Below are positions 56,201 to 64,000 of a stretch of DNA of 64,000 bases, in pieces. A program made the position numbers and the translations under genes. Each line of letters opens with the position of its first letter. Position 1 is the first letter of the stretch. A model generated the notes under the pieces. That model made no database searches, was not told where the DNA came from, and worked only from the letters and a program-made list of their open reading frames with translations. Source of the stretch: Agelas oroides (taxonomy: Eukaryota > Porifera > Demospongiae > Agelasida > Agelasidae). Location of the stretch: contig OX422185.1 in the NCBI GenBank assembly GCA_949130485.1, positions 867,804-931,803 on the forward strand, in the 5' to 3' direction.

Positions 56201-58164
56201 CTGTATTAGCATACCCACTTAGCAATCTTTTAGGTACGATAATGTTTTGTGACCTTTGTGACCTTTGTGTGTGCTCAGCTGTGCATGTGTGCCGGCCACA
56301 NNNNNNNNNNNNNNNNNNNNNNNNNNNNNNNNNNNNNNNNNNNNNNNNNNNNNNNNNNNNNNNNNNNNNNNNNNNNNNNNNNNNNNNNNNNNNNNNNNNN
56401 NNNNNNNNNNNNNNNNNNNNNNNNNNNNNNNNNNNNNNNNNNNNNNNNNNNNNNNNNNNNNNNNNNNNNNNNNNNNNNNNNNNNNNNNNNNNNNNNNNNN
56501 GGAGGTAGAAAGGGATCGAGGGAGGAAGGAAAGGAGGGAGAGGAAATGTTTTCTCTAACTACTGAAGCTTTGTAACTATTCCCTATCTTCTTCCTCCCCA
56601 CTCCCTTCCTCTGTCCCCACTCACCCTTTGTCCTTCTCCCAGGTATCTGCGATGGATCAACTGAGCTAGACGCTTGCAGTTTCTGGTGGACGTGATGAGG
56701 TTTGGGTGCAGTAGTAGGGGCTGAGGGCTTCTTCACCAGAGGAGGGTGGACCGGGTGCCTTTTACCCGGCAGGGGGGGAATGATTCTTTGCAGCGGGGAG
56801 AAAGGGCACGATCGGGAGGCGAGAGAAGTGGAGGGTTTGATGGAGGAAGGAGAGGGAGTTTTTTGTGTTTGCGTTGCACTGGAGGACTCGGTTTCGTGGC
56901 TGCCATCTTCTCTTCCGCCTCTGTGGAAGGCTCTTTACTTATATGAGGTTGGGACTTCTTGAACGGATCCGGAGTAGCTTGAAACTCTGCCGCTTTCGTT
57001 CCTTCTGTCACTGATTGTGGGTGTGAACCCCATGCACTTTCGTTCCTAAAAAACGCCTCATAGTCTCGACCGACTTGGGACACGCCCGACAGCTCAAAAG
57101 GAGCTAGCGTCTTTTGTCGCTCTTCGTCTGTGATATTAGCCGAGTGAATTTCTTGCATTTTTGGTTTACCAAAGGCAGCAGCAAATGGTGGTTTAAAAAA
57201 CTTGATAATTCCGGCTTTAATGGAAGACTGGTTTTGTTGAGGAGGAGGGTCCGTACCATCGGAGGTCTTGGTGTTGAGTTCTGGTACTGGCAGGTTTTTA
57301 GCTCGCATCTGGAAGACGAGAAAGAAGGGGGAAGGACGTGGTGAGGGAGATGAGGGAAGGGTGTTAAATGGTATATACATCTACATTAGAGGACATGCAA
57401 AGAAGTAGTTACAACATAGTCAAGGCTTGTTCATGGTAACCTACAACCTCCATCCCCATTCCTGTCCCCGTCCCCTTCTCCCCTCCTCCTCCTCCCTCTC
57501 TCCAGAACTTGCTCATCAGGTTGTCTACAGGCTAATTAAACCCCTCTACCCTCTCCCTCATCTCCCATCCCTTCCCACTATTCCCCACCCCCCATTCCCT
57601 CCTTTCTGTCCTCTTTGTCCTAACCTGTTGCATGAGGTCATCCTGATTGCTGTATGTATGAAACAGTCCCTGTGGATCCTGGTTCATGTAGTCCTCATCA
57701 CGTGACCTTCCCTCCTCCACACCACCATTCAGCACTGTGTTCTCATAGGTAGGTGGATTAAAATTGGCCTTTGGACCGGCTGCCGACAAGTCTTTGCCTG
57801 GTTCTGCGTAGATGAAACCGCTCTGTGGTACCATGTTTAGTGGTCCCACTGGGATGATGGAATCCCTGTTGGAGGGAAGGAGGGAAGAGGGAGGAAGGAG
57901 AGGAGGGAGGAGGGGAGGGGAGGGGAGGGAGGGGAGGGGAGGGGAGGGGAGGGGAGGGGAGGGGAGGGGAGGGGAGGGGGAGGGGAGGGGAGGGGAGGGG
58001 AGGGGAGGGGAGGGGAGGGAGGAGAGGAGGGAGGGAGGAGAGGAGGGGAGGGCAGGAGGGAGGAGAGGAGGGAGGAGAGGAGGGAGGAGAGGAGGAGGGA
58101 GGGCAGGAGGGAGGTGAGGAGGGAGGAGAGGAGGAAGGATGTACACTAACTGTATGGGTCAACA

Positions 58165-58211
<47 letters not shown>

Positions 58212-61200
58212 AAACTCACACACACACACACACACCTGTTAGCTGTTCCTTTCACAACTATCAACCTCTCCTCTCCCTCAGAGAATGAGTGTCGTCTAAG
58301 CTGGTGAAGTGAAGACGAGGACGACGCCAGCATCTCCCCTGAGGACCCCACGCCCACAGTAATGTCGGCCAAGTTAGAGTAATAATCGGAGGAAGAACAA
58401 GTTGTGAGATTACTGGAGGAAGTTGAGCGACGAGACAGACTGTCGGAACGAGGCATCGGTAACGTTTGGAACTTAAATTGTGCCCACATATCGTTGTCGT
58501 GGGCGCTTTGTCTTGGGGGCAAAGGTTCTACGACAATGTGCTGGTCAGGAACGATTTCATCATAAGACGCAAGCTGACGCCTGGCACGCGCATTTTGTGG
58601 CTTGTCAAACAGATCTGGGGGCTTTTTGCCAGCATTTTGGGTCGGTTTTGCAGCCGCCCTCGTAACTCTCTCTTCCCTCCCTCTGTCAACTCTTGTTTCT
58701 CTCACGGGAGGTAAATCATCATCGGCAACTTCGTCGTAATCCACGTCTGTTTCCTCAAACGGCACTTTAGGTCGAGCTGGCTTGAAGGGTGGTGGTGGAC
58801 GGGGGCGATTCTGACGAGAAGACGGAGAGAATTTATTTAAAACGTTAGTAGGTGGGGGAGGTCTTGTGGGGATGGAAACTGGCTGAGAAGGATTGAATGG
58901 AGGGGATTTACTGGAACGTGGAGGAGGGTTGCGTGAAGGGGGTGTAGGTTTGTTGTGGACTTTTCGATTGGTGGTTGGGTCCGGAGTGATGGAACGCTTT
59001 GTGACAACTGTGTACACCTGAGGAATGGTATATACACACGTATTCGTACCTTCAACCTACATGTACTAACCCACGCTAGCTCAAACTAACTCCCACTAAA
59101 ATAACACTGTTTGACGCGAAAATAGAAAAGTTAAAAGGCCAGCAGTTGCCAGGAGTCGAATCCAGGACACCCCTGGCTTGAACCACCAGTACTCTGCCAC
59201 TGAGCTACGACAACCCAACCCTCACAACCCTCATGTCCAGTACATGTTACTATTTTTAGTACTGGTAGTAAATTCCGACCGGTTTCAATTTTGTGGAGTT
59301 TACTGTACACGCTCTTACTCTAGCCGCCCGTTCTTATGCACTCAGAGTAAGGTTGTTCCTCCTTAACTTGCATAGCACTACCCTCTACGGTTTGTGTCTC
59401 CACACATAACAATGATCACGCTAACATGTGGAGTCCAAACTGCCATAGAGTGCTCGAACGGATGATCCAGTGTGTTGTTTTGGCGGTTAGGCCCCTCCCC
59501 CCCTACGTCCACCTCACGTCCACCTGACGTCATTCACGTGATGAATGCTTCCAGGCCTTCCCCGTTTTCGCCAGCCGTGTATTATTGTTAACGCAAACGG
59601 GGGAAGCCTGGGAGTGAGGCTAATACTTTCTGCCACACACAACATGAAGAAATGGGAAGAAGAAGAAGAACAAACCTGGTCGCTGGAGGGATGTTTGACT
59701 CGCTCGATCCTGTCTGGATCCATGTGATAGCTGTCAACACTCATGCTTCGTTCAATCCTCATCTCCTCTTCTTCATGTGGATCAAATGTGATCAGATCTG
59801 CAACTGTACCATCCCCTGGACGACCTGAGTCATAACCACCCTGGAGAGAAGGGTGACGGGAGGAGATCGAGGAGGACAAGGTGAATTGGAGAAGGGAGAG
59901 AATTACACCGTCACCCATTAGTCTTCAGCCCTTACTCCCTCCCTCCCTCCCTCCCTCCCACACTCACTTCAAAGGAAGCGTAGGAGTCTCTCTTTGCCAA
60001 TGGATCTTTCAGTAGTTGACCTCCATTGTTCTTACCATCCAGGAGGGAGGTACGGATGTCAGCAGGCTGCTGAGGTGGGCCTGGAGAGAGAGATATTGAT
60101 GGGGAACAGTGTGTGTTGATTGAAATAATGTCATTCTTACATTGTACCCTTCCATTCCTTCCTCCACCTTCCCCTCTTTCACCCCTCTCCACCTCACCTC
60201 ACGATCACGCATCAAATAGCTGCTCAAGTTTAGTGCCTTTGTTTCATCTCCTTCCTTCCTCCCTCCCTCCCTCCCTCCCTCCCTCCCTCCCTCTTCCTCG
60301 ATCCCCTCCCCTCTTTCACCTCTCTCCATGTCACTCTGAGGCGACCATGTTTCAAACAGCAGCTCCACTTTAGTCCCATCAGGAAAACGCTTGTCCTGCG
60401 TAGAAAACAAGACACGAAGTTAACAAAAACAAAACAGGAGGGGAGGAGGGGAGGAGGGGAGGAGGGGAGGAGGGGAGGAGGGGAGGAGGGGAGGAGGGGA
60501 GGAGGGGAGGAGGGGAGGAGGGGAGGAGGGGAGGAGGGGAGGAGGGAAGGAGGGGAGGAGGGAAGGAGGGGAGGAGAAGGAGGGAGGAGGGGAGGAGGGG
60601 AGGAGGGGAGGAGGGGAGGAGGGGAGGAGGGGAGGAGGGGAGGAGGGGAGGAGGGGAGGAGGGGAGGAGGGGAGGAGGGAGGAGGGAAGGAGGGGAGGAG
60701 GAGAGGGAGGAATAGAAGAGCAGAAGGAAGGAGGGGAGGGAGGAAGGGAGGAGTTCATGAAGTTGATTGTGAAGTAATATTGAAGAAATGGAATGCAAGG
60801 GTCCTACCTTGAAAGCATCATCGAGGTCTTGTTTCCCAAGCACAAGCCGAAAGTCTTTCTGCACCACGGCTGAGTGGAACTGGCAGCGGAAGATGGAGTC
60901 TATTCCCTTGTGAGTCCTCTTATGGAAACATTTCACCTGGAGGGGAGGAGGGGAGGAAAGGAGGGAGGATGGGGAGGAGGGGAGGAGGGGAAGAGGGGAG
61001 GAAGGGAGATGGGGAGGAGGGGAGGAGGGGAGGAGGGGAGGAGGGGAGGAGGGGAGGATCGGAGGGGAGGATCGGAGGGGAGGAGGGGAGTAGGAGAAGG
61101 AGGAAGGAGGGGAGGAGGGAAGGAGGGAGGAGGGAAGGATGGGAGGAGGGAAGGAGTGGAGGAGGAGAGGGAGGTTTAGAAGAGCAGAAGGAAGGAGGGG

Positions 61201-63156
61201 AGGGAGGAAGGGAGGAAGTGAAGAGAGGAGAGGAGGAGGAGAGGAGGAGAGGAAAGAAGAGACAAAGAGAAGAGAGGAGGAGGGAGAGAGGAAGAGAAGA
61301 GAGGAGGGGAGGGAGGAGGAGGGGAGGAGGGAAGGGAGGAGGAGGGGAGGAGGGAAGGGAGGAGGAGGAGGAGGGAAGGGAGGAGGAGGGGAGGAGGGAG
61401 GGAGGAAGAGAAGAGAGGGGAGGAGGAGGGGAGGAGGAGGGAAAGAGATGGACAGAAGGAAGGAGAGAGAAGGGAGTGAACAAGAGAGGGGAAAGACAAA
61501 GGGAGATGAGGAGGGAGAGGAGGGGAGAGGAGGGAAAGAAGGAGAGGGAGTGGAGGGAAAGGAGGGGAGGGAGAGGAGAGGAGGGAGAGGAGGGGAGAGG
61601 AGGGGAGAGGAGGGGAGAGGAGGGAAAGAAGGATAGGGAGTGGAGGGAAAGGAGGGGAGGGAGAGGAGAGAAGGGAGGAGGAGGGAGGAGGGAAGGGAGG
61701 AGGAGGGAGAGGAGGAGTGAAAGGTGGCAGAGAGAGTAAGGAGGAGGAAAGAAGTGGAAAGACAGACAGACGGTGTTCAACGTACCAGAACCTCCCCCTG
61801 CAGCTTCAGTCCACTGTACACCGATAACTTCACTCTCTCCTTCTCAGCTGAACACACACTGGGGAACACAATGATAGTGTCAGTAAATATACATGTACAT
61901 GTAGTGAAAAATGTTCTCGTCAAAAATACATAATTGCACAAGTGCCTTAAGTGATGTTATTGAGTCACTGAATGCATTGGCCAACACTGGGATTCATTAG
62001 CACACCCTCACAGCACACCCTCACACACACACCCTCACCATGCACACCCTCACACATGCACACCCTCACGCACACACACACCCTCACCATGCACACCCTC
62101 ACACACCCTCACACATGCACACCCTCACACACACCCTCACACACACACTACTCACTATAGTCCTGACGTGTGCACAAGTCTCATATTCTCGTAAACTTTC
62201 ATAAAGGGTCGACATCCTCCCTTGCCATCAAAGTTAGGAATACTGTGGATGATGACGTGGTTCAGGACGATTGGACTGTGGGGGTGTGCATGGGGAGGGT
62301 GGGAGGAGAGAGGGGGAAAATAAACGGATCGATACATCGAACATACATTGGATATCCTCCCAATTCCCTTCCATATCCTCCCACATGTACTTCTCTTCTT
62401 TCCTACACTCTCCTCTGCCCTTCCATCTCCATTTTCCCCTTCTGTACCCCCTCCTCCTCCTTCTCCACCTCTCCTCCTCCTTCCTCCCCTCTCCTCTCCT
62501 CCTCCTCCTCCTCCTTCTCCTCCTCCTCCTTCTCCTCCTCCCCCTCCTCCTCCTCCTCCTCCTCTCCCACCGCCACTAATTTCTCCACAGATTCCACTCT
62601 CCACACCCAATACAACATATTTACATGTACATCATCCTACCCCCCACAACAAACCTCCCCTACCACGCCCCTCCTTCATACACTGTACTCACGGGGAATG
62701 AAGGTCAATCTTCCCGGCCAGCAGGTCTGAGAAGTAGTGGACGTATTTCCTCTGGGATGGTTGTGTCACCCCGCCCAGCTTGTTGTCATAGAAACGCTTC
62801 ATGGCAAACCTGTCAAGCGCTGCTGCAGCACTGTGTGAGTGTGTGTGTGTGTAATAGACACAAATTGTTTCCAGTTCTTCTCCTTTCCTTCCTCTCCCTC
62901 CTTTTCTATCCTGACACCAACCCCTTTTCTCTCCTTCCCCTCCTCCTCTTCCCTCCTCTTCCCACCCCTCTCCCTCCCTCCCCCCTCCTCTTCCCACCCC
63001 TCATCTCCCCTTCCCTCCTCCCTACCTCTGACAAATCTCAGAGTAGTGCATGAAAGCAGCAATGACACAGCCGGTCCTCCCCTTCCCTCCCTTACAGTGC
63101 ACCACAGCAACGTGAAGCGGGTCAGAGTCCAACCATGACTTCATGGACTTACACAC

Positions 63157-63244
<88 letters not shown>

Positions 63245-63802
63245 TGGGTAGTGTGGGAGGAATGGAGGGGAAGAGGAGGAGGGAGGGGAGAAAAAAATTC
63301 AAGGGAAGATGAGGAGGGAGGAGAGAGGAGGGAGGAGAGAGGAGGGAGGAGAGAGGAGAGAGGAGGGAGGAGAGAGGAGGGAGGAGAGAGGAGGGAGGAG
63401 AGAGGAGGGAGGAGAGAGGAGGGAGGAGAGAGGAGGGAGGAGAGAGGAGGGAGGAGAGAGGAGGGAGGAGATTGGAGGGAGGAGAGAGGAGGGAGGAGAG
63501 AGGAGGGAGGAGAGAGGAGGGAGGAGAGAGGAGGGAGGAGAGAGGAGGGAGGAGAGAGGAGGGAGGAGAGTGGAGATGCACATTTGTGCATGTAAGAGGG
63601 TGTGTGACAGAAGGAGGAAGCAGAGAAGGGGTGAGAGCAAGGAGCAAGTGAAGGAAGGAGAGAAGGATGATGAGGAGCAAGGAGGGAAGAGCTACCTGCT
63701 GAGTCTCTCCAGGGAGGGTGCGAGGTGATCAGGCCAACCGAAGTCCAGGACCTGGTTGTTGAACTTGGAAATGTCATAGCTTCGCTCAGAGAGGTTGAAG
63801 AT
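53221..63802 (-). CDS. Tensin (PTEN-like + C2 + linker + PTB), 5' end off window
   Basis: Focal-adhesion adaptor linking integrins to actin. Exons (minus): 63802-63696, 63157-63026, 62830-62693, 62275-62156, 61858-61786, 60936-60808, 60395-60320, 60080-59968, 59840-59676, 59017-58236, 57865-57625, 57308-56625, (gap), 54734-54684, 53350-53221; phases fit across the N-terminal series. PTP-like part: [20 protein letters not shown], then [15 protein letters not shown]-loop [20 protein letters not shown], and [21 protein letters not shown]2 part: [63 protein letters not shown] long Pro/Ser linker follows. The last exons read [16 protein letters not shown] and [20 protein letters not shown], then [13 protein letters not shown]: the end of a tensin PTB domain. 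The P-loop keeps both the Cys and Arg of active PTPs. SH2 was not found. Confidence 0.93.
53351..53700. repeat. Purine tract abutting the last tensin 3' splice site
   Basis: GGAGAGGAGGGAGAAAGGAG-type repeats. On the sense strand a 350-bp pyrimidine tract leads directly to the 53350 acceptor. Confidence 0.9.
53760..54660. other. Tensin intron, no further exon seen
   Basis: Short plus-strand frame near 54400 ([17 protein letters not shown]) resembles a signal peptide. The DNA (GGCTACTGTTCAAGGGCGGC) is echoed at 54620-54655 (GGCTGCTATTTGAGGGTGGC), so it is repeat sequence. Confidence 0.4.
54742..55130. repeat. (GGGA)n microsatellite abutting a tensin 3' splice site
   Basis: About 390 bp of GGGA units with five or so AGGGGAAGGA interruptions. 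Sense strand (CCCT)n ends at CCGTCAG before the 54734 exon. Confidence 0.97.
55444..55530. repeat. 31-bp triple repeat
   Basis: Three units of CCGTATCAGATACTACAAGT, CACGCAAGAAT starting at 55444, 55475 and 55506; the first has TTTTT in place of CAGA. It lies 45 bp before a long inverted repeat. Confidence 0.85.
55574..55684. mobile_element. Hairpin with 33-bp arms
   Basis: 55574-55606 (ATTATCACCATAGTACCAAG, CTATACCGGAAAA) and its inverted copy at 55652-55684 differ at one base; the loop is 45 bp. Probably a small foldback element; no clear duplication. Confidence 0.8.
56301..56500. other. Assembly gap (200 N)
   Basis: Exactly 200 unknown bases between the tensin linker and PTB exons. The round number suggests a placeholder, so the true length is unknown. 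Confidence 0.98.
57880..58140. repeat. GGGGA-rich tract abutting a tensin 3' splice site
   Basis: (GGGGA)n and GGAGGGAGGAGA units. Sense pyrimidine tract runs into the 57865 acceptor. Confidence 0.93.
58161..58235. repeat. (CA)n directly after a tensin 5' splice site
   Basis: On the sense strand the exon ends AACAG and continues GTGTGTGTGTGTG for about 70 bp, so the donor is the first unit of the microsatellite. Confidence 0.93.
59150..59222 (-). repeat. tRNA-derived SINE-like sequence
   Basis: The minus strand has an A-box-like GTAGCTCAGTGGCAGAGTA and a B-box-like GGATTCGACTCC at tRNA spacing. The T-arm and acceptor stem do not pair properly, so it is a tRNA-like promoter remnant and not a functional tRNA. 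Lies in a tensin intron. Confidence 0.45.
60430..60720. repeat. GGGGAGGA minisatellite in tensin intron
   Basis: About thirty GGGGAGGAG units, nearly uniform. Confidence 0.95.
60937..61740. repeat. 800-bp purine tract abutting a tensin 3' splice site
   Basis: GGAGGGGAGG, GGAGGAGAGG and AAGAGAGGAG units of variable purity. Sense pyrimidine tract ends at the 60936 acceptor. Confidence 0.93.
61990..62155. repeat. CACACCCTCA microsatellite beside a tensin donor
   Basis: Repeats of CACACCCTCA with ATGCA interruptions. On the sense strand it follows the 62156 donor, as GTGAGTAGTGTGTGTGTGAG. Confidence 0.9.
62440..62565. repeat. (CTC)n tract in tensin intron
   Basis: CCTCCTCCTTCTCC-type triplets on the plus strand. 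Confidence 0.9.
63158..63241. repeat. (TG)n directly before the tensin P-loop exon
   Basis: About 40 TG units. The sense strand is (CA)n ending CACACACAG, the acceptor of the catalytic-loop exon. Confidence 0.97.
63300..63575. repeat. GGAGGGAGGAGAGA minisatellite
   Basis: About 19 copies of GAGGGAGGAGAGAG, highly uniform, in the intron before the P-loop exon. Confidence 0.95.
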
Positions 63803-64000
63803 CTGTGAGCAAAGGGAGAAGAAAGGAAGAGGAGAGAAAAGAGATGGCAAGAGAGAAAGAGGAAGAGAAAAAAGGGGAGAGCAGGGAAGGGAGAGGAGGG
63901 CGGAGAAGGAGAGAGATGGGGGAGGGAGAAGAGGGAGAGAAGAAGAAGACGAGGAAAGAGGAGGGGAGGGAGGCAAGGGGGTAAAGAGGGGAGAAGATAA
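63803..64000. repeat. Purine-rich tensin intron to window edge
   Basis: GGGAGAAGAA-type sequence upstream of the 63802 acceptor; on the sense strand pyrimidine-rich. The 5' exons of tensin lie beyond the window. Confidence 0.7.

Noticed and set aside
59150-59222. Functional tRNA gene
   Set aside because: A- and B-box-like motifs exist, but the T-stem and acceptor stem do not pair; treated as SINE-like.
60379-61780. Pro/Ser/Leu-rich reading frames up to 286 codons
   Set aside because: Repeat translation; the real exons here are short and lie at 60395-60320 and 60936-60808.

Overview
The window looks like nuclear DNA of an early-branching animal, most likely a demosponge (inference). All genes are split by GT-AG introns. 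The proteins are animal-type (tensin, UBA5, a PP1 targeting subunit, Frizzled-type cysteine-rich domains, a Roc-COR GTPase with Ig repeats, a death-like fold). The transposon content (foldback elements, hAT, pogo, Helitron and non-LTR remnants) also fits. There are no bacterial-style operons, rRNA or CRISPR arrays.

Layout. 1-17.7 kb is mostly a graveyard of mobile elements. It holds a broken LINE reverse transcriptase carrying a 650-bp DNA transposon with a clear target duplication, a nearly intact LINE (PHD-finger ORF1; endonuclease + RT ORF2 with one stop), a hAT deletion derivative and Helitron fragments. One host gene piece lies here, a complete SH3 domain over two minus-strand exons (2361-3504). 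17.7-25 kb carries, on the minus strand, a Roc-COR GTPase joined to five Ig-like repeats and a transmembrane segment. A sushi exon and a death-like exon that ends in KDEL lie downstream on the same strand. 26-32 kb holds a minus-strand PP1 myosin-phosphatase targeting subunit (KVKF motif + ankyrin repeats). 32-38 kb is again mobile elements, several nested. 38.4-44.9 kb is UBA5 (minus). It is head-to-head with a single-exon, plus-strand, double Frizzled-CRD gene at 45.1-46.15 kb, leaving 231 bp between the start codons. 46.5-53 kb has no recognisable gene and contains segmental duplications and minisatellites. 53.2-63.8 kb (continuing off the right edge) is a tensin, with its PTEN-like, C2, linker and PTB parts visible. 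The SH2 part is not seen and is probably under the 200-N gap at 56301-56500.

Two patterns cut across the window. First, at least six short foldback elements ending TAGTCTC/TAGCCTC are flanked by perfect or near-perfect 9-bp target duplications, pointing to one Mutator-like non-autonomous family. Second, introns of UBA5 and tensin carry long pyrimidine microsatellites that directly abut the 3' splice sites, and (GT)n directly after some 5' splice sites, as if satellites had grown out of the splice signals.

The most unusual candidate is the Roc-COR/Ig/transmembrane gene. Its Ig repeats mostly lack the B-strand cysteine, and basic residues precede the membrane segment. Both argue that the GTPase and Ig array are cytosolic. 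How the sushi and death-like exons connect to it is unresolved.
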